Shown piece after piece: positions 1-10,202 of a DNA stretch of 64,000 bases. The DNA comes from Mycobacterium florentinum (GTDB lineage Bacteria > Actinomycetota > Actinomycetes > Mycobacteriales > Mycobacteriaceae), in the NCBI RefSeq assembly GCF_010730355.1, contig NZ_AP022576.1, positions 1,240,001-1,304,000 of the forward strand, read 5' to 3'. A program made the translations under genes and the position numbers. Positions within the stretch are counted from its first letter, which is position 1. Each line of letters starts with the position of its first letter. The notes below the pieces were generated by a model. The model had not been told where the DNA came from and did no database searches. It saw nothing but the letters and a program-made list of their open reading frames with translations.

Positions 1-316
1 CGCGGTCGGATGCCGAAATCCCGGTACCGACACCGATTTTTGCATCGACGGTGACGGTGTATGCGGTCCCGTGCTTGTCCTGGTTGACCGCGTACATCGG
101 CAGCAGGCCCAGCGTGTCGCAGATCGCGCCGTCCAGCGGGACGCACAAGTAGCCCGAGGTGTAGCGCACCATGAATGCCACCATCTCCGGCGTCGCCTTC
201 TCGGCGGCGAAGATCAGGTCGCCCTCGTTCTCGCGTTCCTCGTCATCGATGACGACGACGGCCTTGCCGGCCGCAATGTCGGCAACCGCCCTTTCGACGG
301 AGTCCAACCTCGTCAT
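1..316 (-). CDS. ribA2: RibA2/RibBA, N-terminal part (cut by window edge)
   Basis: N-terminal about 105 residues of the riboflavin enzyme that makes 3,4-dihydroxy-2-butanone 4-phosphate from ribulose 5-phosphate. The full protein normally also carries a GTP cyclohydrolase II domain, which lies outside the window. The DHBP synthase signature is visible: [15 protein letters not shown] near residues 20-35, followed by [13 protein letters not shown]. The ATG at 316 is preceded by a weak AAGGCAG-like site. It lies on the same strand as ribC and ribG, as in other mycobacteria. The family assignment is secure; bifunctionality is assumed because the C-terminus is not visible. Confidence 0.93.
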   Translation of the reverse strand, partial: MTRLDSVERAVADIAAGKAVVVIDDEERENEGDLIFAAEKATPEMVAFMVRYTSGYLCVPLDGAICDTLGLLPMYAVNQDKHGTAYTVTVDAKIGVGTGISASDR

Positions 317-667
317 CTGTGCTGCCTTGCTCTCGTGCCGAGCAACGCGCGAAGCCCGCGCATTGCATCAAGTATGAACCACGCGGGGCACAGGGTTATT
401 GCGCCTTCTTCGGGCACCACGTAGAGAGTGACGGCGCGGATTCGCGTGCCGTTCATACCGGCGGCGGGGAGCTTGCTTCGTCGTGCCTGCGTATACCGGT
501 GTTCCGCCGCGTCACTACCCGTTCTGACCAGCGGTGACCGCGCGTCCGGGGGCCCGGGAGACAGGGCGCGTTGTGACGATTCTTACCGGAAATTGTTGAG
601 CGCACGACGATCGATATCCGCGCCGGGCCGCGGCTGCTGGCGGCAACTGGGCGGCTGGCGAGACGTG
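317..667. other. Intergenic gap, 351 bp, no gene seen
   Basis: The stretch lies upstream of ribA2 and downstream of the small gene ending at 668. Open frames here have no family resemblance and no ribosome-binding site. I looked for an FMN (RFN) riboswitch upstream of ribA2 and saw no convincing conserved element. It probably contains the ribA2 promoter, but I cannot place it. Confidence 0.5.
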
Positions 668-1030
668 CTAAACGCTGCGCCTCATCGGCATCTGGATGAC
701 CTGGCCGCCACCGCAATCGACCGCGTAGTGGGCCAACCACCTGCCGACCGAGCCGCCGACCTCGATGAAGTGCGTCCACTTGCTGACCGCGGCGGTGGCG
801 GCGGGGTAAGTGGAGAACCGCCCGAGCGACACGTCGCGCCCGTCGTCGCCGACCAATTCGTAGCTCGTGTAGTCGCGCACCCGGTGCTCGACGATCGTCA
901 GGGTGGTGTCGTTGACTTCCCTGCTCCACACCGCTCGTGATTGCGCTTCGGCCTTACGAGGGGCAAGTGTCGCTACCGCTTCGAATGCGAGGTCTTCGTA
1001 GACGGCCTCGGCCAACCTTTCGACGGACAT
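668..1030 (-). CDS. Hypothetical protein, 120 aa
   Basis: Small soluble protein of unknown function. The start at ATG 1030 is chosen because it has a very good ribosome-binding site (GAAGGAG, about 8 nt upstream); the frame is open further upstream but has no comparable site. The N-terminus (VERLAEAVYEDLAFEAVATLA) looks helical and the rest is mixed alpha/beta with several Trp and Tyr residues. There is no signal peptide, membrane segment or recognised motif. It stands alone between ribA2 and the DUF732-like gene. The 294 bp upstream (1031-1324) contain no other supported gene. Confidence 0.6.
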   Translation of the reverse strand: MSVERLAEAVYEDLAFEAVATLAPRKAEAQSRAVWSREVNDTTLTIVEHRVRDYTSYELVGDDGRDVSLGRFSTYPAATAAVSKWTHFIEVGGSVGRWLAHYAVDCGGGQVIQMPMRRSV

Positions 1031-1324
1031 TTTTGCAGCTCCTTCGCATAGTCCTTCGCGTAATAAAGGCGGCCGCCCTATGCGCTTGAGTATGGACCCG
1101 CGACGGGCCGCGTGGGGATTTAGAACAGGCGTGTCGCCATGGTGTAGTGGGATCGTGACTATTGTTACCAAAATGAAATCTTTCGCCCGGGGCAATATTG
1201 CGGCCGGGGATCACCCGAAAAGGGCATGAGGCGATCGAGGGCGACACCCTCAATTGCCGATCAAAGCCGCCCGCACCCCTATCTGGGGTCAGCAATTCAC
1301 TTGCGGCAGAGCGGGTTTCGCTTT

Positions 1325-1600
1325 CTAGCGCCAGCCGGCCGGTAAGTCGATCACGTGATTCGGGCAGAAGTCCTGGGTCGCCAGCGAGATCACGTTTCGG
1401 GCGTCCCCGGCCGTCATCTTCCCGCGCAACACCATGAAGGCATATTCGGCCGGCTGATAGCCCAAATCATGTCCGGCGGGATCATCCATGAGCTGACACG
1501 CCTCTTGTTCCTGATCCGCGTTGGCATAAGCGCTGCCGGCGCCGCACAGCGAGGCGGTCCACAGCAGGGCGCCGGCGGCGATTGCCGCGACGGCCCTCAT
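1325..1600 (-). CDS. Small secreted protein, DUF732-like, 91 aa
   Basis: Short exported protein. Residues 1-26 form a Sec signal peptide (Arg, hydrophobic core AAIAAGALLWTASLCGAG, then SAYA). The mature part has two Cys residues and the pattern ending in A-x-N-V-I-S-L-A-T-Q-D-F-C typical of mycobacterial DUF732-type proteins. Its ATG overlaps the ribC stop codon by 4 bp (ATGA), so it is probably translationally coupled to ribC and co-transcribed with it. Function is unknown; the DUF732 label comes from the overall pattern. Confidence 0.75.
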   Translation of the reverse strand: MRAVAAIAAGALLWTASLCGAGSAYANADQEQEACQLMDDPAGHDLGYQPAEYAFMVLRGKMTAGDARNVISLATQDFCPNHVIDLPAGWR

Positions 1601-2205
1601 TCGTTCTTTGCGGTCATCAGCCGTTCGACGTATTTCGCGATCACGTCGACTTCGAGGTTCACCTGGGTGCCGACCGGAGCGGCGCCGAGGGTGGTCAGCT
1701 CACGGGTGGTCGGGATCAGCGAGACCTCGAACCAGTCCCGCGGTTGCGCGCCGAGCCCGGAGACCGTCAACGAGATCCCGTCGACGGTGATCGACCCCTT
1801 CTCCACGACGTAGCGCGCGACCGCGGCGGGAATCTCGATGCGCACCACTTCCCAGTGCTCAGAGGGAGTGCGGGCCACCACCTGGCCGGTGCCGTCGACG
1901 TGCCCCTGCACGATGTGCCCGCCGAGCCGGCTGTTGACCGCGGCGGCGCGCTCCAGATTGACGCGCTTGCCGACCTGCAACCCGCCCAGGTTGGACCGGT
2001 CCAGGGTCTCGGCCATCACGTCGGCGGTGAATTGGCCGTCGGCGAGCAGCTCGACGACGGTCAGGCACACCCCGTTGACGGCGATCGAATCCCCGTGGCC
2101 GGCGTCGGCGGTGACGACGGGCCCGCGGATGGTCAGGCGGGCGGCGTCGGCGAGCACGTCGCGGCCGGTGACCTCGCCGAGTTCCTCGACAATTCCGGTG
2201 AACAT
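1597..2205 (-). CDS. ribC: Riboflavin synthase alpha chain
   Basis: Converts two 6,7-dimethyl-8-ribityllumazine molecules to riboflavin plus a pyrimidinedione, the last step of riboflavin synthesis. The 202-residue protein shows the internal duplication of the family: [12 protein letters not shown] at the N-terminus, the first lumazine-binding repeat with [13 protein letters not shown] (about 40-52), and the second with [13 protein letters not shown] (about 136-148). A TAGCCT hexamer ends 6 nt before the ATG (2212-2217), suggesting a leaderless transcript. It is divergent from lprG and overlaps the downstream secreted-protein gene by 4 bp. Confidence 0.96.
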   Translation of the reverse strand: MFTGIVEELGEVTGRDVLADAARLTIRGPVVTADAGHGDSIAVNGVCLTVVELLADGQFTADVMAETLDRSNLGGLQVGKRVNLERAAAVNSRLGGHIVQGHVDGTGQVVARTPSEHWEVVRIEIPAAVARYVVEKGSITVDGISLTVSGLGAQPRDWFEVSLIPTTRELTTLGAAPVGTQVNLEVDVIAKYVERLMTAKNE

Positions 2206-2336
2206 TCCATCAGGCTAATTCGCCGGTGCTTTGCCTGGTGAGCGCCCACGACCGACACGCGAAACGCCCACGTCGCGGGGCCGTGCCGACCCCGCGTTCC
2301 GGAGTCCGGTCATCGCGCTCCTCTACGATGCACGTT

Positions 2337-3041
2337 ATGCAGACACGACGCCGACTCTCGGCCGTCCTCGCTTCCCTGACTGTCGCCACCGCCCTGATCG
2401 CGGGCTGCTCGTCGGGTTCGAAGCCGAGCGGTGGCCCGTTGCCCGACGCCACAACTTTGATCAAGCAGTCCGCCGACGTCACCAAAACCGTCAAGAGCGT
2501 GCACCTGGTGTTGTCGACTCAGGGCAAGATCCCCGGACTGCCGATCAAGCAGCTGACCGGCGACCTGACCACCGTCCCGAGCACCGCCGCGTCGGGCAAC
2601 GCGCAGCTGTCGATGGCGGGATCCGACATCGACGCCAACTTCGTCGTCTACGACTCCGTGCTGTACGCCACGCTGACGCCGAACAAGTGGAGCGACTTCG
2701 GTAAGGCCTCCGACGTCTACGACGTCTCGGTGCTGCTCAGCCCGGAAAACGGCCTGGCCAATGTGCTGGCCAACTTCACCAACGCCAAGGCTGAGGACCG
2801 CGAAACGATCAACGGCCAGACCACGATCAAGATCAGCGGAAATGTCGCGGCGGATGCGGTGAACAAGATCATCCCGAGCATGAGCGCCAGCCAGCCGCTG
2901 CCCGCCACCGTCTGGATTCAGGAGAGCGGCGACCACCAGCTGGTCCAGGCCAACCTGCAGAAGAGCCAGGGCAACTCCGTTCAGATCACGGTGTCGGACT
3001 GGGGCAAGCCGGTCACGGTCACCAAGCCTCCGGTGAGCTGA
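2337..3041 (+). CDS. lprG: Lipoprotein LprG (triacylglyceride/lipoglycan carrier)
   Basis: Cell-envelope lipoprotein that in M. tuberculosis binds triacylated lipids and works with the P55 pump. The start at 2337 gives a lipoprotein signal peptide with lipobox L-I-A-G-C and acylated Cys24; a TACGAT hexamer ends 7 nt before it (2324-2329), fitting a leaderless start. The mature protein begins [14 protein letters not shown] and contains [18 protein letters not shown] and [14 protein letters not shown], closely matching the LprG family. Length is 234 aa (family about 236). The stop overlaps the next start (TGATG), so it is coupled to P55. Confidence 0.97.
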   Translation: MQTRRRLSAVLASLTVATALIAGCSSGSKPSGGPLPDATTLIKQSADVTKTVKSVHLVLSTQGKIPGLPIKQLTGDLTTVPSTAASGNAQLSMAGSDIDANFVVYDSVLYATLTPNKWSDFGKASDVYDVSVLLSPENGLANVLANFTNAKAEDRETINGQTTIKISGNVAADAVNKIIPSMSASQPLPATVWIQESGDHQLVQANLQKSQGNSVQITVSDWGKPVTVTKPPVS

Positions 3042-4594
3042 TGAGCACACGAGCAGGACGCGGAATCGCGATCAGCGCGGGCAGCCTCGCCGTACTGCTG
3101 GGCGCCCTGGACGCCTATGTCGTCGTCACGATCATGCGCGACATCATGAGCGACGTTCATATCCCGATCAACCAGCTGCAGCGCATCACCTGGATCATCA
3201 CGATGTACCTGCTCGGCTACATCGCCGCCATGCCGCTGCTGGGGCGGGCGTCCGACCGGTTCGGCCGCAAGCTGGTGCTGCAGCTCAGCCTGGCGCTGTT
3301 CATCGTCGGCTCGGTGATCACCGCGCTGGCCGGGCATTGGGGTGATTTCCACCTGCTGATCGCCGGCCGCACCATCCAGGGCGTCGCCAGCGGTGCGCTG
3401 CTGCCGGTCACCCTGGCCCTGGGCGCCGATCTGTGGGCGCAACGCAACCGCGCCAGCGTGCTGGGCGGCATCGGTGCCGCCCAGGAGCTCGGCAGCGTGC
3501 TCGGCCCGCTATACGGGATCTTCATCGTCTGGGTGTTCCACCAGTGGCAGTACGTGTTCTGGATCAACGTGCCGCTGACCTTGATCGCGATGGTGGCCAT
3601 CCAGTTCAGCCTGCCGTCGCACCAGCGCGTGGACCAGCCGGAAAGGGTCGACGTCGTCGGCGGTGTGCTGCTGGCCATCGCGCTGGGCCTGGCGGTCATC
3701 GGCCTGTACAACCCCCAGCCCGACGGCAAGACGATATTGCCCAGCTACGGATTGCCGTTGGTGATCGGGGCGGTCGTCGTCGGGGTGGCATTCATTCTCT
3801 GGGAGCGCTTCTCGCGTACCCGGCTCATCGAACCGGCCGGCGTGCACTTCCGGCCGTTCCTGGCCGCGCTGGGCGCCTCGGTGGCCGCGGGCGCGGCGCT
3901 GATGGTGACCCTGGTCAACGTGGAGCTCTTCGGCCAGGGCGTGCTGCAGATGAGCCAGACGCAGGCCGCCGGATTGCTGCTGTGGTTCCTGATCGCGCTG
4001 CCGGTCGGGGCGGTGCTGGGCGGTTTCATCGCGACCCGGATCGGCGACCGCGCGATGACCTTCATCGGGCTGCTGATCGCGGCGTACGGCTACTGGCTGA
4101 TCCACTACTGGCGGATGGATGTGATGACCCAGCACCACGACGTCTTCGGGGTCAGCCTGCCGCTGGTGCACACCGACCTGCTGGTGGCCGGTCTGGGACT
4201 CGGCCTGGTGATCGGGCCGCTGACCTCCGCCGCGTTGCGGGTGGTGCCGTCGGCGCAGCACGGCATCGCCTCCGCGGCGGTGGTGGTGGCCCGGATGACC
4301 GGCATGCTGATCGGTGTCGCGGCGCTGAGCGCCTGGGGCCTGTACCGGTTCAACCAGATCATCGCCGGGCTGTCCGCGAATATCCCGGCCGACGCGACGC
4401 TGCTGGAACGAGTCGCCGCCCAGGCCACCCTGTACCTGAAGGCGTTCGCCCTGATGTACGGCGACATCTTCGCCGCCACCGTCGTCATCTGTGTGGCGGG
4501 CGCGCTGCTGGGTCTGCTGCTGGGCAGCCACAAGGAGCACGCCGAGGAGCCGGAAGTCGCCGAGCAGGAAGCTGTGTCACTCGGGGAGCGCTAG
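3041..4594 (+). CDS. MFS efflux/lipid transporter P55
   Basis: Fourteen-helix major-facilitator transporter of the inner membrane (517 aa), partner of LprG in exporting lipids and conferring drug tolerance in M. tuberculosis (Rv1410c). The motif-A loop [10 protein letters not shown] lies at 68-77 between helices 2 and 3, and D24 sits in the first helix. Start ATG 3041 overlaps the lprG stop by one base, so the two form an operon. The C-terminus is hydrophilic and Glu-rich. It is convergent with ribG, leaving only 8 bp between the stops. Confidence 0.96.
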   Translation: MSTRAGRGIAISAGSLAVLLGALDAYVVVTIMRDIMSDVHIPINQLQRITWIITMYLLGYIAAMPLLGRASDRFGRKLVLQLSLALFIVGSVITALAGHWGDFHLLIAGRTIQGVASGALLPVTLALGADLWAQRNRASVLGGIGAAQELGSVLGPLYGIFIVWVFHQWQYVFWINVPLTLIAMVAIQFSLPSHQRVDQPERVDVVGGVLLAIALGLAVIGLYNPQPDGKTILPSYGLPLVIGAVVVGVAFILWERFSRTRLIEPAGVHFRPFLAALGASVAAGAALMVTLVNVELFGQGVLQMSQTQAAGLLLWFLIALPVGAVLGGFIATRIGDRAMTFIGLLIAAYGYWLIHYWRMDVMTQHHDVFGVSLPLVHTDLLVAGLGLGLVIGPLTSAALRVVPSAQHGIASAAVVVARMTGMLIGVAALSAWGLYRFNQIIAGLSANIPADATLLERVAAQATLYLKAFALMYGDIFAATVVICVAGALLGLLLGSHKEHAEEPEVAEQEAVSLGER

Positions 4595-4602
4595 CCGCCC
4601 TG

Positions 4603-5628
4603 TTAGCCGCGCTGCGGCACCAGGCTGAGCAGCAGATCCGGGCCGACCCGGTCGGCGCCGTCGAAGCGCCACCGCAGGGCCCGCGCGATGGTGGGCACAC
4701 CCACGTCGCCGACCGCGGTGACGGGTCCGCCGAGCAGGATCGGCGCGACGTAGGTCAGGATCCGGTCGACGGCGTCTTCGCGCAGGAAGGCACTCGCCAG
4801 GGTGGGACCGCCCTCCAGCAGGACGTCGGTGCGGTCCGAAAGCGCCTTGAGCACCTCCATCGGATCGCGGGTGCGAATCACCATGGTGCGCGAATCGTCG
4901 TTGAGAACCTTTGCCTCGGAATGTATTTCGCGCATGCCGACCACGACGCGCAGCGGTTGTCTGTCCGCCAGCGAACCGTCGGGCAGCCGGGCGGTCAGCG
5001 CCGGGTCGTCGGCCAGGACGGTGCCGGTCCCGACGATGATCGCGTCGGCGGCGGCGCGGCGGCGATGCAGATCCAGACGTGCCGCCTCGCTGGAGATCCA
5101 CCGGCTGGTGCCATCGGCGGCGGCGCTGCGGCCGTCGAGGCTGCTGGCGTATTTCCATGTCACGTGCGGTAATCCGGTCCGCTGCTTGTGCAGCCACTCG
5201 CGCAGCGGACCGCCGGCGGCCTCGTCGGCGAGCACGCCGGACCGCACCTGCATGCCCGCTCCCGACAGCCGGGCCGCGCCGCCCGCCGCGATCTCGTTCG
5301 GATCGGTGACGGCGTAGACGACCGTCCGCACGCCTGCGTCGATCAGCGCGTTCACGCACGGCGGAGTCTTGCCGTGGTGGTTACACGGCTCCAGCGTGAC
5401 CACCGCGGTGCCACCGGCCGCCAGGCCGCCGGCCCGGCGCAGCGCCAGCACCTCGGCGTGGTCGCCGCCGGCCGGCTCGGTGCCGCCGACGCCGACAACC
5501 CGGCCTCCGGCATCCAGGATCACCGCACCCACCGGCGGGTTCGGATAGGTGTTGCCCTTGACCAGATACGACTGTTCGATCGCCAAACGCATTGCGGCGT
5601 CCAGGCTCTCGACAGGCTGACCGCTCAC
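4603..5628 (-). CDS. ribG: Bifunctional riboflavin deaminase/reductase
   Basis: Two-domain enzyme of riboflavin synthesis. It deaminates diaminohydroxyphosphoribosylaminopyrimidine 5'-phosphate and then reduces the ribose side chain. The N-terminal deaminase has the zinc ligands H57-A-E59 and PC82-N-H-H...PPC91. The C-terminal reductase carries [13 protein letters not shown], the NADPH-binding [15 protein letters not shown] and a late LLEGGPTL. The GTG at 5628 overlaps the rpe stop (GTGA), giving 341 aa; the frame is open upstream, but that part is rpe read in another frame. It is the last gene of the fmt-fmu-rpe-ribG run. Confidence 0.95.
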   Translation of the reverse strand: MSGQPVESLDAAMRLAIEQSYLVKGNTYPNPPVGAVILDAGGRVVGVGGTEPAGGDHAEVLALRRAGGLAAGGTAVVTLEPCNHHGKTPPCVNALIDAGVRTVVYAVTDPNEIAAGGAARLSGAGMQVRSGVLADEAAGGPLREWLHKQRTGLPHVTWKYASSLDGRSAAADGTSRWISSEAARLDLHRRRAAADAIIVGTGTVLADDPALTARLPDGSLADRQPLRVVVGMREIHSEAKVLNDDSRTMVIRTRDPMEVLKALSDRTDVLLEGGPTLASAFLREDAVDRILTYVAPILLGGPVTAVGDVGVPTIARALRWRFDGADRVGPDLLLSLVPQRG

Positions 5629-6314
5629 AGCCGTAGATGCGGCGACACGGCGCCGGCCTGGCGTCGCAGCGCCTCGACCGCGGCCTCGGGGTCCTGCGCG
5701 CCGTAGACCGCGGAACCGGCAACGAAGCAGTCGACCCCGGCCTCGGCGGCCTCCTCGATGGTGTCCTCGTTGATGCCGCCGTCGATCTCGACCAGGATCG
5801 TCAACTCCCCCGCGTCGACCATCTTGCGCACGATGCGGACCTTGCTCAGCACCTCGGGGATGAAGCTCTGACCGCCGAAACCGGGCTCGACCGACATGAT
5901 CAGCAGGGTGTCGAACTGCGGCAGGATCTCCAGATACGGCTCCAGCGGGGTGCCCGGCTTGACGCTGATCCCGGCCTTGGCGCCCGCGGCCCGGATGTCG
6001 CGGGCCACCCCGATCGGGTTCTCGGTGGCCTCGGCGTGAAAGGTGACGTTGTAGGCGCCCGCCTCGGCATACGGCGGCGCCCACCGGTCCGGATTGTCGA
6101 TCATCAAATGGCAATCCATCGGAATGCGCGTGGCGGCCAGCAGGCTCTCCACCACCGGGAGACCGATCGTCAGGTTGGGCACGAAGTGACCGTCCATCAC
6201 GTCGACGTGGAGCCAGTCGGCGCCCGGCACCGCCGCCGCCTCGTCGGCAAGCCGGGCGAAATCGGCGGCCAGGATCGACGGAGCTATCAGGGGTCCACCG
6301 GAGCTGCCAGCCAT
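5625..6314 (-). CDS. rpe: Ribulose-phosphate 3-epimerase
   Basis: Interconverts ribulose 5-phosphate and xylulose 5-phosphate in the pentose phosphate pathway; ribulose 5-phosphate also feeds riboflavin synthesis. The TIM-barrel family signatures are present: [13 protein letters not shown] near the N-terminus, [41 protein letters not shown] and [10 protein letters not shown], with the expected metal-binding His and Asp residues. ATG 6314 gives 229 aa, the usual length. TAGTGT ends 7 nt upstream (6322-6327), so a leaderless transcript from an internal promoter is possible. It overlaps ribG by 4 bp and lies 32 bp downstream of fmu. Confidence 0.97.
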   Translation of the reverse strand: MAGSSGGPLIAPSILAADFARLADEAAAVPGADWLHVDVMDGHFVPNLTIGLPVVESLLAATRIPMDCHLMIDNPDRWAPPYAEAGAYNVTFHAEATENPIGVARDIRAAGAKAGISVKPGTPLEPYLEILPQFDTLLIMSVEPGFGGQSFIPEVLSKVRIVRKMVDAGELTILVEIDGGINEDTIEEAAEAGVDCFVAGSAVYGAQDPEAAVEALRRQAGAVSPHLRL

Positions 6315-6346
6315 GTGCGCCACACTACTGAGCCCCGCGGGTTCCC

Positions 6347-7732
6347 TCACGCCAGGCGACCCAGCACGGCGGCAAACATCGCATCCGTACCGTGCCGATG
6401 CGGCCACAGCTGCACCTGTGGCCCCTCTCCGAGCTCCACCGGCTCGAACAGCGGCCGGGTATCCAAGGCCCGCACCGGATGACGGCGCAGCGCGTCGGCC
6501 ACCACCCCGACCGTTTCGGCGAGATGCGGCGAGCAGGTCGAGTAGAGCACCACGCCGCCGGGGCGGGTCAGCGCGATCGCGGCGCCCAGCAGCTCGCGCT
6601 GCAGCTTGGCCAGCGCCGGCACGTCGGAGGGCTGACGGCGCCACCGGGCCTCCGGCCGGCGGCGCAGGGCGCCCAGCCCGGTGCAGGGCACGTCGACGAG
6701 CACCCGGTCGAAACCCGGCTCGAGGCCGGTCTCGCGCCCGTCGACCCGCAGCACGTCGACGTCTAGCCCGCGGGTGTTCTCGACGACCAGGTCCGCGCGA
6801 CCCGACGACGGCTCGACCGCGGTGACCCGGGCTCCGCGTTCCACGGCCAGCGCGGCCAGCAGCGCGGTCTTACCGCCGGGGCCGGCACACAGGTCGAGCC
6901 AACGTCCGGTGTCACCGGGGACCGACGCCAGCGTCAGCGCACGCGCGACCAGCTGGCTGCCCTCGTCCTGGACCAGGGCCCGGGCGTCGCGCACCGGTGC
7001 CAGCGCTCCGGGATCACCGCCCGGCAGGTACACCGCGTACGGCGAGTAGCGGCCGACGGTGCCACCGACCGCCTCGGCCAGCTCCCCCGCGCTCAGCACG
7101 CCCGGGCGCGCGGCCAGGTGCACCTGCGGCCGTTCGTCGTCGCTGGCCAGCACCGCGTCGAGTTCGCCGGCGTCGGAGCCCAGCGCGTCGGCGAAGGCCT
7201 GCGCGATCCAGCGCGGGTGGGCGTGCACGAACGCGGCATGCCCGATCGGATCGCGCACCGGGTCGGGGGCCAGTTCGTCCACCCAGGACTTCTCGTCGCG
7301 ACCCGCGATGGTCCGCAGCACGCCGTTGACGAAACCGGCTCGCGCCGAATCGAATTCGATCCCAGCTTGTTCGACGGTGGTCGACACCGCGGCGTGCGCG
7401 TCGACTCGGGTGCGCAGCAGTTGGTAGGTGCCCATCCGCAGCAGATCGAGCAGCACCGGGTTGATCGCATCCGGCGGGCGCTGCGCGGCAGCGCCGATGA
7501 CCGCGTCGAGCAAGCCGCGGGTGCGGCAGGTGCCATAGGTCAGTTCGGTGGCGAACGCGGCGTCGCGTCCGGTGATGCCCCGGTCGCGCAACAGCGCGGG
7601 CAGCGCCAGGTTCGCGTACGCATCGCGCTCGCTGACGGCGCGCAGCACCGCAAGGGTGGCGGCCCGGGCCGGATCCAGCGGCTTACGCCTTTTGGGCGGT
7701 GCGGGCCGGCGTTGTTTCGGGGCGGGGGTCAT
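6347..7732 (-). CDS. fmu: 16S rRNA m5C methyltransferase Fmu/RsmB
   Basis: SAM-dependent rRNA cytosine-C5 methyltransferase, predicted to act on C967 of 16S rRNA. Residues 1 to about 150 form the NusB-like RNA-binding domain, preceded by a Lys/Arg/Pro-rich tail. The C-terminal half is the catalytic domain, with SAM-binding [11 protein letters not shown] and the two Cys motifs D-V-P-C-T-G-L-G (motif IV) and S-T-C-S-P-H (motif VI). Length is 461 aa, typical of Rv1407 homologues. The ATG overlaps the fmt stop (ATGA), pairing two translation-related genes. Confidence 0.96.
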   Translation of the reverse strand: MTPAPKQRRPAPPKRRKPLDPARAATLAVLRAVSERDAYANLALPALLRDRGITGRDAAFATELTYGTCRTRGLLDAVIGAAAQRPPDAINPVLLDLLRMGTYQLLRTRVDAHAAVSTTVEQAGIEFDSARAGFVNGVLRTIAGRDEKSWVDELAPDPVRDPIGHAAFVHAHPRWIAQAFADALGSDAGELDAVLASDDERPQVHLAARPGVLSAGELAEAVGGTVGRYSPYAVYLPGGDPGALAPVRDARALVQDEGSQLVARALTLASVPGDTGRWLDLCAGPGGKTALLAALAVERGARVTAVEPSSGRADLVVENTRGLDVDVLRVDGRETGLEPGFDRVLVDVPCTGLGALRRRPEARWRRQPSDVPALAKLQRELLGAAIALTRPGGVVLYSTCSPHLAETVGVVADALRRHPVRALDTRPLFEPVELGEGPQVQLWPHRHGTDAMFAAVLGRLA

Positions 7733-8661
7733 GACGCCCGCGCCGTGGCGTCGAGCCGGGCGCCGCGCGCCCAGTCCACGGCGTTCATGAATTTCTTGCC
7801 GGGCGGCTGAATCTGGCCCAGCCGCACCGGTTCCGAGCCGGTGCCGATCCGCACGTTCTTGCGGTCGATGTGAATTGCGCCGGGCGCCAACGACTCCGGA
7901 GCATCGGCGTCGATCTGCACCGGTCCCAGTTTGATCCGCAGGTCGTCGATCATCGTCCAGGCCCCCGGGTTGGGTGTGACGGCGCGGATCCGCCGCTCGA
8001 CGACCGCCGCCGGCAGATCCCAGCGCACCCGGGCCTCCTCGACGGTGATCTTGGGCGCGATGCTGACGCCGTCGGACGGTTGCGGTTGCGGCGTCAGCGA
8101 CCCGTCGGCAATGCCGTCCAGCGTGGCCAACAGCAGCGCCGCACCCGAAATAGCAAGTCGTTCAAGCAGATCGCCCGAGGTGTCCGTCGGCTGAATCGTC
8201 TCGGTCACGACGCCGTACACCGGTCCGGAGTCCAGGCTGGGCTCGATCCGAAACGTCGTCGCCCCGGTGATCGCGTCGCCCGCGGCGATGGCGGCCTGCA
8301 CGGGCGCCGCCCCGCGCCAGGCCGGCAGCAGCGAGAAGTGCAGGTTCACCCAGCCACGCGGGGGCATACCGAGCAGGCCGTCGCGCAGCAGCGCGCCGTA
8401 GGCCACCACCGGGCAGCACTCCGGCGCGAACTCCGACAGTTCGGCGACGAACTCCGCCGAGTTCGGGCGCGACGGCCGCAGCAACGGAATGCCGCGGTCG
8501 AGCGCCTCGCGGGCCACCGGCGACGGCTCCGGCTTGCCGCGGCGCCCGGACGCGGCATCGGGCCGGGTCAGCACCGCGACGACCTCATGACCGGGCGCGT
8601 CGATGAGGCGACGCAGCGCGGGAAGCGCGGGTTCGGGGGTGCCGGCGAAGACGAGACGCAC
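7729..8661 (-). CDS. fmt: Methionyl-tRNA formyltransferase
   Basis: Transfers a formyl group from 10-formyltetrahydrofolate to initiator Met-tRNA. The N-terminal Rossmann domain starts [16 protein letters not shown]. The catalytic signature N-L-H-F-S-L-L-P near residue 107 and S-L-D-S-G-P-V near 142 supply the catalytic Asn, His and Asp. The C-terminal OB-like domain includes VTPNPGAWT. The start is GTG 8661, and TAGACT ends 6 nt before it (8668-8673), a leaderless arrangement. Length is 310 aa. It heads the fmt-fmu-rpe-ribG transcription unit. Confidence 0.97.
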   Translation of the reverse strand: MRLVFAGTPEPALPALRRLIDAPGHEVVAVLTRPDAASGRRGKPEPSPVAREALDRGIPLLRPSRPNSAEFVAELSEFAPECCPVVAYGALLRDGLLGMPPRGWVNLHFSLLPAWRGAAPVQAAIAAGDAITGATTFRIEPSLDSGPVYGVVTETIQPTDTSGDLLERLAISGAALLLATLDGIADGSLTPQPQPSDGVSIAPKITVEEARVRWDLPAAVVERRIRAVTPNPGAWTMIDDLRIKLGPVQIDADAPESLAPGAIHIDRKNVRIGTGSEPVRLGQIQPPGKKFMNAVDWARGARLDATARAS

Positions 8662-8734
8662 GGGGACAGTCTAGGAAGCGCCGGATCCGGCTCGACGGCG
8701 CGAGTGGTTTCGAGTAGCGCATGTACAGTTTCCT

Positions 8735-8759
8735 ATGCATACTATTGCTAGAGTATATG
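8735..8759. promoter_or_regulatory. Candidate MarR operator upstream of the methyltransferase
   Basis: Contains ATGCATACTATTGCT (8735-8749), which recurs with one change (ATGCATACTATCGCT) in front of the marR gene at 10188-10202. It also holds an imperfect inverted repeat, CATACT (8738-8743) and AGTATATG (8752-8759). AT-rich DNA stands out in this GC-rich background. It sits about 70 bp upstream of the methyltransferase start. A role as a binding site for the neighbouring MarR protein is inferred from the shared motif. Confidence 0.6.
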
Positions 8760-8825
8760 TTTGTACGGAATGCCGGCGACAACGAGGTCGGGTGCGCAGC
8801 TCTTTCTAACCGCTCAGGAGGACTG

Positions 8826-9643
8826 ATGACTCTCGACGTGACCATCCCCGAAGACCTTGCGGCCACCCATCGCGCCATGTGGGCGCTGGGCGACTACGCG
8901 TTGATGGCCGAGGAGGTGATGGCTCCCCTGGGCCCGATCCTCGTCGCCGCCACCGGCATTGGCCCCGGCGTTCGAGTACTCGACGTCGCCGCCGGCTCGG
9001 GCAATATCTCGCTGCCCGCGGCCGGCACGGGCGCCACCGTCGTTTCGACCGACCTCACACCGGAGTTGCTGCAGCGATCCCAAGCGCGGGCCGCCGCGCA
9101 GGGGCTGACGCTGGACTACCGGGAAGCCAACGCCCACGCGCTGCCGTTCGGCGATGGCGAATTCGACGTCGTGATGTCGGCGATCGGCGTGCAATTCGCG
9201 CCCGACCACCAGCGCGCGGCCGGCGAACTGGCCCGGGTCTGCCGGCCCGGCGGGACGATCGGCGTGATCGGCTGGACCCCGGAAGGTTTCTTCGGCCGGA
9301 TGCTGGCGACGCTTCGGCCCTACCGGCCGAGCCTGTCACCGGCGGTGCCGCCCGCGGCACTGTGGGACGTGAAAGCTACGTCACCGGGCTGCTCGGCGAC
9401 CGCATCGTTCGCGTGACGGCGCTGCGCCGCATGCTGGAGGTCAACCGATTCGACTGTGCCACAGCCGTTCACGAGTACTTCAAGAATTACTATGGTCCGA
9501 CGATCGAGGCCTACGCGAACATCGGCGACAATCGGGTGCTGGCCGCCGAACTCGACGCGCAGCTCGTCGAACTCGCCGAGGAACACCTGACCGGCACCAC
9601 GATGCGGTGGGAATACCTGCTGCTCACCGCCGAAAAGCGCTGA
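8826..9643 (+). pseudogene. SAM-dependent methyltransferase, Rv1405c-like, frameshifted
   Basis: Class I methyltransferase of about 272 residues when repaired. The N-terminal three quarters read from ATG 8826 (ideal AGGAGG site at 8816-8821) through SAM motif VLDVAAGSGNISLPAA, acidic loop VVSTDLTPELLQ and AGELARVCRPGGTIGVIGW, then hit a premature stop at 9416. The remainder (ESYVTGLLGD ... EAYANIGDN ... WEYLLLTAEKR, to 9643) continues in the next frame. Adding one G to the GGG run at 9364-9366 restores W-G-R-E-S-Y and a full-length protein matching Rv1405c. This could be a true loss or a sequencing error. The M. tuberculosis gene is controlled by the MarR regulator Rv1404, encoded convergently just downstream here. 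Confidence 0.85.
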
Positions 9644-9650
9644 GGCCCAA

Positions 9651-10133
9651 CTACAGATCGATGTCCAGGTTGGCGTCGGGCTCGCCGCCGGCCGCGGTGA
9701 AGGCCGTCAGGGCCCGTACCAGCCCGTGGCGTTCGGCCTCCGGCATCTTCTCCACGATGGCGGCGATCTCGGCGCGACGGTAGGCGGTGACCCGACGCAC
9801 CACCTCGCGGCCCCGGGTGGTCAGGGCGGCGATCAACTCGCGCCGCGACGTCGGGTGCGGCAGACGGTCGATCAGGCCGGCGGCGACGAGTCGGTCGACC
9901 ATACGTCCGGTGGCCGACGGTTGCACGCCCAGCAGACTGGCCAGCGTGGCCAGATTGACCGGCCCGCGATTGGACAAAATCACCAGGGTGCGGAACTGCG
10001 CGATGGTGATGTTCTCGTCGACCTGTCCGATCGACCGGGCCGAGATGCCGACCAGCAACCGCGAAGCGGTGAGCAATGCGTCGGTGATGACGTCCAGCGA
10101 CTCGCTGGCTTCCACCGTGTTTTCCGTGGACAT
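9651..10133 (-). CDS. MarR-family transcriptional regulator, Rv1404-like
   Basis: Winged-helix repressor of 160 aa. The core runs from FRTLVILSNRGPVNLATLASLLGVQPSATGRMVDRLVAAG (wing and recognition helix, about 48-88), followed by SRRELIAALTTRGREVV of the wing. The rest forms the dimer-forming helices. ATG 10133 is preceded by a GGGGAG-type site. It ends 7 bp from the convergent methyltransferase gene. An upstream motif (10178-10202) shared with the methyltransferase promoter suggests autoregulation and co-regulation. In M. tuberculosis, Rv1404 is reported to respond to acid stress; that role is carried over by homology only. Confidence 0.9.
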   Translation of the reverse strand: MSTENTVEASESLDVITDALLTASRLLVGISARSIGQVDENITIAQFRTLVILSNRGPVNLATLASLLGVQPSATGRMVDRLVAAGLIDRLPHPTSRRELIAALTTRGREVVRRVTAYRRAEIAAIVEKMPEAERHGLVRALTAFTAAGGEPDANLDIDL

Positions 10134-10177
10134 CCTGGCTCCCCTTTCCAGGGCCCCTACGAATGCCGTAGGAAGGG

Positions 10178-10202
10178 ACTATTGCTCATGCATACTATCG
10201 CT
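10178..10202. promoter_or_regulatory. Candidate MarR operator upstream of marR
   Basis: Two copies of ACTATYGCT lie in direct orientation 16 bp apart (10178-10186 and 10194-10202). The second is embedded in ATGCATACTATCGCT (10188-10202), which matches 14 of 15 bases with 8735-8749 in front of the methyltransferase. It is 45-69 bp upstream of the marR start, a suitable place for autorepression. Confidence 0.6.

Noticed and set aside
317..667. Possible FMN riboswitch upstream of ribA2.
   Set aside because: None of the conserved RFN elements could be found on the minus strand, and mycobacterial ribA2 genes are not known to have one.
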